Shown in pieces: positions 8,377-17,307 of a stretch of DNA of 64,000 bases (its first letter is position 1; every line of letters starts with the position of its first letter). Both the position numbers and the translations under genes were made by a program. Source of the DNA: an uncultured Prevotella sp. (GTDB lineage Bacteria > Bacteroidota > Bacteroidia > Bacteroidales > Bacteroidaceae); the NCBI GenBank assembly GCA_944319815.1, contig CALUEX010000005.1, positions 42,504 through 106,503 on the forward strand, given 5' to 3'. The notes beneath the pieces are model-generated. The model saw only the letters and a program-made list of their open reading frames with translations. It was not told the origin of the DNA and did no database searches.

Positions 8377-9353
8377 TTGGGTTCAGGCCTGTTTGCTTGC
8401 ACATTGCGCACAGGCTTCAGGTTATTGACTTTCATGGGTGCCACACCGCCCTTGACGGGAACCAGCCGCCTTTCCATCGGGGCATTGCCACCCTGCACTT
8501 TATCGGGAGATTTCCTCAAAGATGTATCAGGCACGGCCGGACGCAACGGCGGAACAGAGCCCGTGGTCTTCGCCACACTGCCACGCATCCTTACCAAACG
8601 AATGTTGTTGACAAACATCAGGTTAATGCCTCTGTCACTATCCTCCCTGCGGTTATTCTCGCCTAAGTAGAAAAAGCCCCTTACGGCCTTGATGCCCTTG
8701 CCGGCACCATCGGCTACGGTGACGCTGTAATTAGAGTTGCCTGACATACGCACCGTATTGCTTGCCACACTGTCATTCTTGAACTGTAGCGCGAGAAGTG
8801 CCACACCGTACCTCGAACTACCCCTGTCGAGGAAATTGCAGTTAAAGCTCAATATGAGCCTGTCCCCTTCGTGGTAAGTGCTGTCAGCCGGCAGCTCAAA
8901 CGACATGACGTTATATGGCGCAACAGGCATGAACATTGCCGAAGGTACACCAACCCACATATTGGTCGTGTCGCTCGCTGACTTCATGTCGCCGTAACGC
9001 CTAATGTCATTTGCTGACGCCCCAAGGGCCATTGCCTCGTTTTCAAAACGCTCTGCTAAGTTCTCGTAAACCTTGTGGAACTTGTCAGCATGGCGCATAT
9101 AGTAAACCAACGAAGAGTCGAATTCGGCCTGTGTTATACCATATTTGCGGAAAACAGCCTGCCTGTAAAGCACGGCGTCGTATGAGGCGTCACCGTCCGT
9201 CCCTGCATTTTCGGCCATTGCGTCGGCCAAGTGATAGTCGTAGAGAATGTCCTCAAACTCGTCTGGCTGAAGATATTGCTTAGGCACTTTCGGCTTGCAA
9301 GCAGAAAAAATTGCCAATAGAACGAAAAATGATATGACACGAAAAAACTTCAT
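8373..9353 (-). CDS. DUF4296-domain lipoprotein
   Basis: A 326-residue predicted lipoprotein. The signal peptide ends in the lipobox FSAC (Cys19). The DUF4296 domain follows at about 25-115 (YLQPDEFEDILYDYHLADAMAEN ... YYMRHADKFHKVYENL). The middle is a beta-rich region, and the C-terminal ~60 residues are a low-complexity Pro/Lys/Arg/Val tail. The start overlaps the lspA stop by 4 bases. Being next to lspA, which cleaves lipoprotein signal peptides, fits but does not show its role. The family's function is unknown. Confidence 0.85.
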   Translation of the reverse strand: MKFFRVISFFVLLAIFSACKPKVPKQYLQPDEFEDILYDYHLADAMAENAGTDGDASYDAVLYRQAVFRKYGITQAEFDSSLVYYMRHADKFHKVYENLAERFENEAMALGASANDIRRYGDMKSASDTTNMWVGVPSAMFMPVAPYNVMSFELPADSTYHEGDRLILSFNCNFLDRGSSRYGVALLALQFKNDSVASNTVRMSGNSNYSVTVADGAGKGIKAVRGFFYLGENNRREDSDRGINLMFVNNIRLVRMRGSVAKTTGSVPPLRPAVPDTSLRKSPDKVQGGNAPMERRLVPVKGGVAPMKVNNLKPVRNVQANRPEPK

Positions 9354-9982
9354 TTCCTCGAAAACGATATTTGCGACAACTCCTTACGGCAAAAAATAAA
9401 CAACAGTATAACGCCAACCGTTATACAAGAATCAGCGAAATTAAACACAGGACTGAAGAAGATGAACTCGTCACCGCCGACAAGCGGCATCCAGTCGGGC
9501 CACGTAGTGACAATCAACGGGAAATAAAACATATCAACCACCTTACCCATCAGGAACGGCGCATATCCATGTCCGAACGGCACGAAATAAGAAACGTAGT
9601 AGGGAGACGAGGCGTTGAATATCAAGCCATAGAACATACAGTCAACCAAATTGCCTACCGCACCTGCAAAAACGACAGCGAGGCAGATGACGTACAACGG
9701 CCTGGCATCACGTTTCAGCTGCCTGTACAAATACCAGCCGAGCACGCTTATGGCCACGATGCGGAAAAGGCTCAACACTAATTTGTTGACGATTGTCATG
9801 CCGTAGGCCATACCGTTATTCTCGATGAAACTGATATAAAACCAATCGGTAACGCGGATGCTCTCATGAAGGCACATCCCCGTCTTGACGGAAATCTTTA
9901 TAACCTGGTCAATCGCCAACAAAATAACAACCAACAGGATAACTGCAAGTCCTCTTTTCCCAAAAGTATTCAAAGCCTTCAT
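9350..9982 (-). CDS. lspA: Lipoprotein signal peptidase (signal peptidase II)
   Basis: A 210-residue inner-membrane aspartyl protease that removes signal peptides from prolipoproteins after lipidation. Four membrane segments are visible. The conserved motifs are NNGMAYGM, GAVGNLVDCMFYG, VVDMFYF and FNFADSCITVG; the last two carry the catalytic aspartates. It lies between the dksA-like gene and the DUF4296 lipoprotein, overlapping the latter by ATGA. The ileS-dksA-lspA order is common in Bacteroidota. Confidence 0.95.
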   Translation of the reverse strand: MKALNTFGKRGLAVILLVVILLAIDQVIKISVKTGMCLHESIRVTDWFYISFIENNGMAYGMTIVNKLVLSLFRIVAISVLGWYLYRQLKRDARPLYVICLAVVFAGAVGNLVDCMFYGLIFNASSPYYVSYFVPFGHGYAPFLMGKVVDMFYFPLIVTTWPDWMPLVGGDEFIFFSPVFNFADSCITVGVILLFIFCRKELSQISFSRK

Positions 9983-10093
9983 CCTCGCGGAGATATGTTA
10001 ACAACGATGATTAGAGACCGGCCCAAGCATAAACAAGGGCCATATCCCTAACCACCGCTAAAAGTAAATACGGTTTTTTATATGATTTTTATC

Positions 10094-10474
10094 TTACTTT
10101 TTCCTCGCATTCTTTGACGCGACGCTCAATGTTGCATGAGGTACTATGCGCAGACGTTCCTTCGGTATCAATTCGCCGGTTATGCGGTCGATGCCATAAG
10201 TCTTGTTTTCAATCCTCACGAGAGCGCCCTCAAGTCCCTTGATGAACTTCTGCAAACGCTCTGCCTGCTGGATTAATTCCTCCTTGGTCTGCGTGGCACT
10301 ACCCTCTGCCAAAACCTTGTAAGTAGGCGAAGTGTCGTCAACGTCGTTGCCGTCGGCGTTCATCAGAGTCTTCATCATCTGGTTATAGTCACGCCGCGCC
10401 AACTTCAACTTATCGTTGATGATTCCCCTGAACTCCTCAAGTTCCTCATCGCTGTAACGTGTTTTTTCTGCCAT
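10094..10474 (-). CDS. DksA/TraR-family protein without zinc-finger cysteines
   Basis: A 126-residue protein with the N-terminal coiled-coil and C-terminal globular layout of DksA/TraR (RYSDEELEEFRGIINDKL ... YGIDRITGELIPKERLRIVPHATLS). DksA-type proteins enter the RNA polymerase secondary channel and tune transcription, often with ppGpp. The YGI-RITGE-I--ERL pattern is diagnostic, but the cysteines that bind zinc in E. coli DksA are all missing; the usual CxxT/C position reads GIDRITG. It lies 65 bases downstream of ileS. The start ATG at 10474 fits the family N-terminus. Confidence 0.88.
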   Translation of the reverse strand: MAEKTRYSDEELEEFRGIINDKLKLARRDYNQMMKTLMNADGNDVDDTSPTYKVLAEGSATQTKEELIQQAERLQKFIKGLEGALVRIENKTYGIDRITGELIPKERLRIVPHATLSVASKNARKK

Positions 10475-10539
10475 AATATGTATTTTTTAAAGTTAATAAT
10501 CAGTCATTCATTCCTTGGTTTACACATGGACGGTGCCTA

Positions 10540-13500
10540 TTACACTTTTTCAACCTTTATCTTAACGGGCGTTTCATCAAGAGCCACCTCTTCTCCGTCA
10601 TTGTCTGCCACCGTTATGTTGTCAGCAAGCACTTGTCCCTTGATATAATCTGCAAATGAACCTACAGCTGCTTCAACACGGCTGTCGGGCGATATTGTGA
10701 CATTCACGCGGTCGATTATCTCCAGTCCACAGTCCTTACGGAGGTTCTGTATCCTGTTTATAAGTTCACGTGCCATACCCTCGTTGCGCAAGTCGTCAGT
10801 AAGCTCTACCTCCAACGCCACGGTCAGGTTGCCGTCGTTAGCCACAAGCCATCCCGGTATGTCCTCGTTTATTATTTCCACGTCGTCAATATTAACGGTA
10901 ACACTCTGCCCGTCAACATCCAACTTGAGTTCGCCGGCCTGTTCAAATGCCAATATTCCATCCTGGTCCAGAGCTGACATCTGCGCTGCTATGCCCTTCA
11001 TCAGCTTGCCGTATTTCTTGCCCATGGTGCGGAAGTTACACTTCACTTTCTTCACCAAGACGCCGGAACCTTCAACAAACTTAAGCTCCTTGACATTAAC
11101 CTCAGTCATGACAAGTTTCTTTACATCCTCGATATACCTACGCTGCGCGTCGTCAACTGCCGGTATCACCATGCACTGGAGCGGCTGGCGCACCTTGATG
11201 TTGACCTTGCGGCGCAGGGCGAGCACCATTGTCGTCAGCTTTTGGGCCATTCTCATGCGGGCTTCGAGGTCTGCGTCTATTAAGCTCTCGTCGGCAACGG
11301 GGAACTTAGCAAGATGCACTGACTCTGCCTCGGCACGTCCTGTGGCACGTGTCAAATCCATGTAAAGTTGGTCGGAATAGAACGGGGCGAACGGTGCAAG
11401 CAGCTTGGCCACCGTCTCAAGGCAGGTGTACAACGTCTCGTAAGCCGCGAGCTTGTCATCATCCATCTCCTTGCCCCAGAAACGCTTGCGGTTAAGGCGC
11501 ACATAACGGTTGCTCAAGTCGTCACAAACAAAGGCATCAATCAGTCGCCCGGCCTTGGTCGGCTCATAGTCTGCAAGGGCGGCATCAACGCCTTTTATCA
11601 GCGAGTTAAGCTCCGACAAAATCCAGCGGTCTATCTCCGGGCGTTCGCTTACGGGGATTACATACTGCGAACAATCAAAGCCATCGACGTTGGCATAAAG
11701 GCTGAAGAACGAGTATGTATTGTACAATGTGCCGAAGAACTTGCGCCGAACTTCATCCACACCGTTGGTGTCGAACTTCAAGTTATCCCAAGGCGACGAG
11801 TTAGTAAGCATATAGAAGCGCACTGCATCGGCACCGTACTTCTCGATTGTGTCGAACGGGTCAACGGCGTTTCCAAGGCGCTTGCTCATCTTGTTGCCCT
11901 TGGCGTCGAGCACAAGACCGCTCGAAATGACGTTCTTGAACGCCACGCTGTCAAACACCATCGTTGCAATGGCGTGCAGCGTGAAGAACCACCCGCGGGT
12001 CTGGTCAACCCCCTCGTTAATGAAGTCGGCAGGGAACGCCGTGCCTTTGTCTATTGCGTCAGCGTTCTCAAACGGATAGTGGATTTGGGCGTAAGGCATA
12101 CTCCCTGAGTCAAACCACACGTCTATCAAGTCTGCCTCACGCTTCATGGGCTTGCCGGCCTTGCTGCACAGCGTTATGTCATCCACATACGGGCGGTGAA
12201 GGTCTATTCTGTCATAGTTTTCCTGCGAATAATCACCCGGCACAAAGCCTTTGTCTTTCAAGGGGTTAGAAGTCATGAAACCAGCCTCGACGCTCTTTTC
12301 TATCTCGTCGTAAAGCTGCTGCAAAGAGCCTATGCAGGTCTCGTTGCCGTCCTCGTCGCGCCATACGGGCAGCGGCGTACCCCAGAAACGGCTGCGGCTC
12401 AAGTTCCAGTCGTTAAGGTTCTCAAGCCAGTTGCCGAAGCGTCCCGTGCCGGTGCTTTCGGGCTTCCAGTTGATAGTCTTGTTAAGTTCAACCATCCTGT
12501 CCTTGCAAGCCGTAGAGCGGATAAACCAGCTGTCGAGCGGATAATAGAGCACGGGCTTGTCTGTGCGCCAGCAATGGGGATAGCTGTGCACGTGCTTCTC
12601 TATCTTGAACGCCATGCCGCGCGCCTTCAAATCCATGCAGATGGCTATGTCGAGCGTCTCGTCCTTGTCGGTCAGGGTGTCGTCGTATGCGTTCTTGACG
12701 TATCGGCCGGAGTACCTGCCCCACGCCTCAACGTTTACATATTTCTTGACGAACTCCTCGTCGAGGTCTTCCGTAAGGTAATACTTGCCCTCGAGGTCTA
12801 CTATCGGCCGCTGGTTGCCCTTCTTGTCAATGAGCACGATGGGCGGCACGCCGGCTTTCTTGGCCACGTTGGCATCGTCGGCACCGAAGTTTGGCGCAAT
12901 GTGCACTATGCCCGTACCGTCGTCCGTAGTAACGTAGTCGCCGGGGATTACGCGGAACGCGCCGTCAGTCATCGGACTAACCATCGGCAACAGCTGCTCG
13001 TACCTCATTCCAACGAGGTCGGCTCCCTTATAGTGTGCTATTATATTATAAGGTATAACCTTGTCTCCTTTCTTGTAAGAAGCCAAGTCCGCACCCTCGC
13101 CTTTCGTATTGAAATACGACGGCACAAGAACTTCAGCCAACACGACGGTCACAGGCTCACCGCTATACGGGTTGTATGTCTGCACGGCTACATAATCTAT
13201 GTCGGGGCGCACGCACAACGCAGAGTTGGCCGCGAGCGTCCACGGCGTAGTGGTCCATGCCAGGAAATAGGGCTTGCCCCACTCCGCCATCTCGGGTTTC
13301 GGGTCAACCATGGCAAACTGCACCGTCGCCGTAGTGTCCTTAACGTCGCGGTAACAGCCCGGCTGGTTAAGCTCGTGGCTCGACAGTCCCGTGCCGGCTG
13401 CCGGTGAATACGGCTGTATTGTGTAGCCCTTGTATAGCAGTCCCTTGTCGTAAAGCTGTTTCAACAGCCACCAAAGGGTCTCAATATACTTGTTGTCGTA

Positions 13501-13971
13501 GGTTATGTAAGGATGGTCGAGGTCAACCCAGTAACCCATCTTCTCGGTAAGGTCGCGCCACTCGGCGGTGAACTTCATCACGTTCTCTCGGCACTTGCGG
13601 TTATAGTCCTCCACCGATATATATTTGTCCGACTCCTTGTTGTCGATGTCGGCTTTCGTTATGCCCAGCTCCTTCTCCACGCCAAGCTCCACGGGCAGCC
13701 CGTGCGTGTCCCATCCGGCCTTGCGGTGCACCTGGTATCCCTTCATCGTCTTGTACCGGTTGAAGGTGTCCTTTATCGTGCGCGCCAGCACGTGATGGAT
13801 GCCGGGGTGGCCGTTAGCCGAGGGAGGCCCCTCAAAGAACACGAACTGCGGGCAACCCTCGCGCTCGGTTATCGACTTGCGGAACACGTCGTTCTTGTTC
13901 CACTCCTCCAGGATGGCCTTGTTCGTGGCTGTAAGGTCAAGGCCCTTATGCTCGGCGAATTTATCAGACAT
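10540..13971 (-). CDS. ileS: Isoleucyl-tRNA synthetase
   Basis: A 1,143-residue class I synthetase that charges tRNA-Ile. The HIGH-type motif is at residues 49-60 (PPSANGHPGIHH) and the second ATP-binding motif is NKMSKRLGNAVDP. Between them is the CP1 editing domain (WTTTPWTLAANSALCV). The long length and the motif spelling fit the larger, eukaryote-like IleRS type. The C-terminal anticodon-binding and tail region ends in VKIKVEKV. It is the first gene of a minus-strand cluster and has a full promoter at 14013-14043 with a leader of about 35 bases. Confidence 0.98.
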   Translation of the reverse strand: MSDKFAEHKGLDLTATNKAILEEWNKNDVFRKSITEREGCPQFVFFEGPPSANGHPGIHHVLARTIKDTFNRYKTMKGYQVHRKAGWDTHGLPVELGVEKELGITKADIDNKESDKYISVEDYNRKCRENVMKFTAEWRDLTEKMGYWVDLDHPYITYDNKYIETLWWLLKQLYDKGLLYKGYTIQPYSPAAGTGLSSHELNQPGCYRDVKDTTATVQFAMVDPKPEMAEWGKPYFLAWTTTPWTLAANSALCVRPDIDYVAVQTYNPYSGEPVTVVLAEVLVPSYFNTKGEGADLASYKKGDKVIPYNIIAHYKGADLVGMRYEQLLPMVSPMTDGAFRVIPGDYVTTDDGTGIVHIAPNFGADDANVAKKAGVPPIVLIDKKGNQRPIVDLEGKYYLTEDLDEEFVKKYVNVEAWGRYSGRYVKNAYDDTLTDKDETLDIAICMDLKARGMAFKIEKHVHSYPHCWRTDKPVLYYPLDSWFIRSTACKDRMVELNKTINWKPESTGTGRFGNWLENLNDWNLSRSRFWGTPLPVWRDEDGNETCIGSLQQLYDEIEKSVEAGFMTSNPLKDKGFVPGDYSQENYDRIDLHRPYVDDITLCSKAGKPMKREADLIDVWFDSGSMPYAQIHYPFENADAIDKGTAFPADFINEGVDQTRGWFFTLHAIATMVFDSVAFKNVISSGLVLDAKGNKMSKRLGNAVDPFDTIEKYGADAVRFYMLTNSSPWDNLKFDTNGVDEVRRKFFGTLYNTYSFFSLYANVDGFDCSQYVIPVSERPEIDRWILSELNSLIKGVDAALADYEPTKAGRLIDAFVCDDLSNRYVRLNRKRFWGKEMDDDKLAAYETLYTCLETVAKLLAPFAPFYSDQLYMDLTRATGRAEAESVHLAKFPVADESLIDADLEARMRMAQKLTTMVLALRRKVNIKVRQPLQCMVIPAVDDAQRRYIEDVKKLVMTEVNVKELKFVEGSGVLVKKVKCNFRTMGKKYGKLMKGIAAQMSALDQDGILAFEQAGELKLDVDGQSVTVNIDDVEIINEDIPGWLVANDGNLTVALEVELTDDLRNEGMARELINRIQNLRKDCGLEIIDRVNVTISPDSRVEAAVGSFADYIKGQVLADNITVADNDGEEVALDETPVKIKVEKV

Positions 13972-14012
13972 ATCTTATTTCAAAGTTTTAATTCAACACT
14001 ATATTTGAGGCG

Positions 14013-14043
14013 CAAAGTTAAATAAAAAAATCGGCTTTGCAAA
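14013..14043 (-). promoter_or_regulatory. Bacteroides-type promoter for ileS
   Basis: On the minus strand, TTTG (14043-14040) and TAACTTTG (14020-14013) are 19 bases apart. It drives ileS and probably the cluster behind it. Confidence 0.8.
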
Positions 14044-14211
14044 AAATTACACAAAAGTTTAATCCAAAATACAATTAGTTTTTATATCGTCATTTTATTA
14101 AATCACACCATGCAACCGATAAAACCATAGCCTGTCTTAATGCCTTTATTTTCATTTCGCCGCAAATAGGAGACGTGACCTTAACTCTACATAAGCTGTG
14201 GTATTTCAACA

Positions 14212-14290
14212 CGCCACGCGAAAGGCCACCTTTCGCCTTGCAAAAGGTGGCATATTGCGTCCTAAAAGGGCACGTTTTGCAAGGCCGTTT
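14212..14290. repeat. REP-like repeat cluster, copy 2
   Basis: It contains GCCACCTTT (14225-14233) paired with AAAGGTGGC (14243-14251), followed by CATATTGCG and AAAAGGGCACGTTTTGCAAG. These units recur in the other copies. The rest of the 443-base gap between ileS and the arginase gene holds the two promoters and nothing else recognised. Confidence 0.7.
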
Positions 14291-14359
14291 GCCGCATATC
14301 GGAAACGTGCGGGACAAGGCTTGCATAACGGGGGCGGTAATGTTAATAAAAGGATGATT

Positions 14360-14392
14360 GTTGGGCAGTTTGCAAACAGTTTTGTAACTTTG
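14360..14392 (+). promoter_or_regulatory. Promoter for the arginase-family gene
   Basis: TAACTTTG (14385-14392) is preceded, 21 bases upstream, by GTTG as a weaker -33 box. The start is close: ATG at 14403 or, more likely, the in-frame ATG at 14415. Confidence 0.6.
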
Positions 14393-14414
14393 TGCAGCAA
14401 AAATGGCATACATT

Positions 14415-15294
14415 ATGGAAAAACAAGGAAAGACTATCAGGCTCGTATATCCCCAATGGCAGGGAGCGAGCATAACGCACTGGATTACGGAAATAAAAGA
14501 CCCCGAACTGGCGGCAAGGGGGATACTACTTAGGGGCGCAGCTGCTCGACTTCCTCGCGCCTGACAGCGGACAGGAGACGTACACCGTGCCCGTGGCCAC
14601 GGACATTGTGGAGCGCAAGGTTACTGACGGCGTGCTTGACAAGGCAGCAATCATAGCGCAGACGAAGGCGGCTCTTAACATTTTGGAGATTGCCCGGCCT
14701 GACAGGATTGTCACCCTCGGCGGCGAATGCTCGGCCAGCGTGGTGCCATTCACTTACCTTGCCGACAAGTACGAGGGCGACGTGGCGATGGTGTGGATTG
14801 ACGCCCATCCTGACATTACGCTTCCGGGTGACGCCTACGCGGGCTATCACGCCATGGCCTTAACGGCTTGCATGGGGCAAGGCGACAAGGACATAATGAA
14901 AGAACTGCCCAGCAAGCTCGACCCGTCGAAAGTCCTCATCGTTGGCCTTCGCGACTGGGAGCGCGACGAAATAAAGGAGCGGCAACGGCAATACGGCATT
15001 CGCCACCTCGGCCCGGAAGACGTAAGGCACGACAGCCACGCCGTGGCGGAATGGCTGAAGGCGTGCGGAGCGTCAAGAGTGGTGGTGCATTTCGACATGG
15101 ACGTACTCGACCCTGCCGAAATCGTAGCCGCCGTAGGCGTAGTGCCTGGCGGCATGAAAATCAACGAGGTGGTAAGGGTTATCAACGACATAGCCAAGGA
15201 AAAAGACATCGTAGGCCTGACCGTGGCCGAGCCTATGCCGCGCACGGCCATAAGGATAAAGGAAATGCTCGCCCAGCTGCCACTGCTGAAATAA
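14415..15294 (+). pseudogene. Arginase/agmatinase-family gene with one frameshift
   Basis: The reading frame opened by ATG 14415 (MEKQGKTIRLVYPQWQG) runs to the G5 run at about 14518-14522. The next frame then continues the same protein (GYYLGAQLLDFLAPDSGQET) to the stop at 15294. Removing one G would restore a single ~292-residue protein. The rest is intact: GGECSAS, WIDAHPD and HFDMDVLDP match the manganese-binding motifs of the arginase superfamily. The first motif has Cys where GGDHS has its His ligand, so the substrate may differ from arginine. It could be a true frameshift, a phase-variable run, or a sequencing error. A shorter product from GTG 14587 would lack the N-terminal strand. 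Confidence 0.85.
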
Positions 15295-15347
15295 AACAGC
15301 TGCAAACAAAAACAACGGGATTGATACCAATACGGAGAACAAAAAGC

Positions 15348-15387
15348 AACGGGAGCCAAGTTCGTAAATACGAGCTTGACTCCCGTT
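15348..15387. terminator. Bidirectional hairpin between arginase-family and porin genes
   Basis: AACGGGAG-C-CAAG-T-TCGTA pairs with TACGA-G-CTTG-A-CTCCCGTT, giving an 18-pair stem with two mismatches and a tiny loop. It lies between convergent genes. Confidence 0.7.
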
Positions 15388-15434
15388 AAATTATCCATCA
15401 AGGAGCAACCGACTGCGGGTTGCAACCGCAGTAA

Positions 15435-17012
15435 TCAGAAATGGTAGCCCAAGGTGAGCAACAGCTGGTGGCGCTTGTTGTCAACCTTAACGGCATTGCA
15501 GATGTTGTCGTATTCAGGCGAGTCCTCTGCCGAGGCATAATAATTGGTAAACGGGCTGAAATCGCCGCTCTGCACAGTGTACTGGTAAGCTAAGTCGAAT
15601 GAGAAATTTGAAACGTTATAGCCAACGCCGCAGGTAATGCGGTTGGTTGACTTCCAGTTTGTGTAATCGGTTGACGAACTATAATAAGACCCCGGCGAGT
15701 TAATTGTGCCGTCCTTATAGCCGTTTTCGTCGTACATCGGCGATACGTAGTTGTACCCCACACGGATGGCGAGCTTGCTGTCAGGCTTCAGCTCTGCACC
15801 AATCTTGAACGTGCTCACGCCCTTGAGCGTCTGCTCCGTATGGGAGTTCATGGCGTGGTCGGCCGACGTACTTTCATAATACGTATCATAATACCAATCG
15901 TATCCGCCGCCCGTGTTGACACGGCTGTCAAGGCTTCCGTAGTCGGCATACTCGTAACCTGCACCTACGGCAAGATAGTTGCCGAACGTCGTGCCGAGGC
16001 TGACGCCGAACTTCCAGGGCGTGTAGAGCTTGAAGTCGTAGCTTTCGCCAATTTCTCCAGAGTCATACATACCCACCGAGGAATTGTTATACAACACGGT
16101 GCTGTTTGACGTGGTAAGGTCATACCAGGTAGGCGTGGCAACGGACAGGCCGATACGGAATGGCGACGACTCAACTGGGCGGAAGATTATACCAGCCTTT
16201 ACGTTGAAGCCCGTACCGTCAATGCGGCGCTCGTCGGCAAGGGTTACGTTGCCTACACCTGCGCCGTTAGTTCCGCCGACAAGCGACTCCGTATATTCGC
16301 TGTAGCCACGATAGTTAACGTCGCTGATGCCGAACGTCAAGCCGAGGTAAACGCGGTCGTTGATGTTACCGCTGATGTTAAAGTCGTACTCACCGATATA
16401 TCCCGAGTTTGCACGGTTGAACATATAATGGTTGGCGTCATTATAATAAAAATTCCCGTCTTGGTCGGCAAGCAGCGCGTTATAATAGAGATAATCCACC
16501 TGGCTGAACGAGTTGTCGTCGGCCAGGAAAGTGCCATTGTTATCATAAATATTGAACACGCCTTCAGCTCCCTTCATGTACGAGAGCTTGTTTTGCGAAG
16601 CCCCGTTGAGTGCGTCGGCTGCCGACAGGATGTAATCAAAGTTGCGACTCTTATGGTAGTTGAACGCAAAATTGAGGAATGAACTGCGCCCCGTGCGCCG
16701 CGAATAAACGAAGCCCGCCTGGTCGAAACTCATGTTTGTCTTGTTGCCGTCGGCAAAGCTCTGGCCTCCTTGCTGTGACACGAAGCCGAACGAGAGGTTG
16801 ACTGCCGAATGGCGGAAAAGCCCGATGCCCGCCGGGTTGGTGCCGATGGTAGAGATGTCGGCACCGAGGGCGTCCATCGCTCCGCCCATACCAACATAGC
16901 GGGCCGTACCGTTCAGGTCTTCCGTTGCAATGTTGGCGTTCTCGTAAGTCTCTTGTGCCGAAAGTGACACTGCCGCAAAGGCAGAAATGAATATTATTGC
17001 TAATCGTTTCAT
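15435..17012 (-). CDS. FadL/OmpP1-type outer membrane porin ('hemin receptor' type)
   Basis: A 525-residue outer-membrane beta-barrel protein. A signal peptide (MKRLAIIFISAFAAVSLSAQ) is followed by TARYVGMGGAMDALGADIST and IGTNPAGIGLFRHSA, the N-terminal hatch signature of FadL-family transporters. Alternating aromatic strands run to the C-terminal LLLTLGYHF, ending in Phe as outer-membrane proteins do. FadL proteins move hydrophobic compounds across the outer membrane. Bacteroidota members are often labelled hemin receptor, but nothing here shows heme binding. The upstream gap holds a GGAGTTAA repeat cassette rather than a clear promoter. Confidence 0.88.
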   Translation of the reverse strand: MKRLAIIFISAFAAVSLSAQETYENANIATEDLNGTARYVGMGGAMDALGADISTIGTNPAGIGLFRHSAVNLSFGFVSQQGGQSFADGNKTNMSFDQAGFVYSRRTGRSSFLNFAFNYHKSRNFDYILSAADALNGASQNKLSYMKGAEGVFNIYDNNGTFLADDNSFSQVDYLYYNALLADQDGNFYYNDANHYMFNRANSGYIGEYDFNISGNINDRVYLGLTFGISDVNYRGYSEYTESLVGGTNGAGVGNVTLADERRIDGTGFNVKAGIIFRPVESSPFRIGLSVATPTWYDLTTSNSTVLYNNSSVGMYDSGEIGESYDFKLYTPWKFGVSLGTTFGNYLAVGAGYEYADYGSLDSRVNTGGGYDWYYDTYYESTSADHAMNSHTEQTLKGVSTFKIGAELKPDSKLAIRVGYNYVSPMYDENGYKDGTINSPGSYYSSSTDYTNWKSTNRITCGVGYNVSNFSFDLAYQYTVQSGDFSPFTNYYASAEDSPEYDNICNAVKVDNKRHQLLLTLGYHF

Positions 17013-17033
17013 AATCGTTCTTACTTAATTTTA

Positions 17034-17301
17034 TAAGGAGTTAAGAAGCCTTGTTCTTTCTTTAGGAGTTAAGGAGTTAGGAAGTTAAGGAGTTAAGACA
17101 ATAGCTTTTTCCTGTAGTTAAAGGGAGTTTTTCGCTCGCCTCACTCGCTAAGGAGTTAAAGACAATAGCTTTTTCTTTTAGGAGTTAAGGAGTAATGGAG
17201 TAAAGGAGTTAAGACATTAGCTTTTTCACCTGTCACCTCCCCTCGGGGAGGTTGGGAGGGGCTTCGGGGCTTCATAAGGGGCTTCGGGGCAGCCCCTCAC
17301 T
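17034..17301 (+). repeat. GGAGTTAA composite repeat cassette, copy 1
   Basis: Runs of GGAGTTAAG are joined by CGCTCGCCTCACTCGCTAAG and GACAATAGCTTTTT, then TTAAGACATTAGC and the palindrome CTCCCCTCGGGGAG (about 17237-17250) with GGGAGGGGCTTCGGGG. The order and spelling are almost the same as the copy at 59140-59317. It fills the whole gap between the porin gene and the next gene. Confidence 0.85.
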
Positions 17302-17307
17302 TTCCCA

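Noticed and set aside
12196-13407. 403-residue open frame on the plus strand
   Set aside because: It is antisense to ileS, whose motifs are certain; codon bias of the real gene keeps the opposite frame open.
17034-17230. GGAGTTAAG runs as a CRISPR array
   Set aside because: Repeats are short and irregular, with no constant-length unique spacers and no cas genes.
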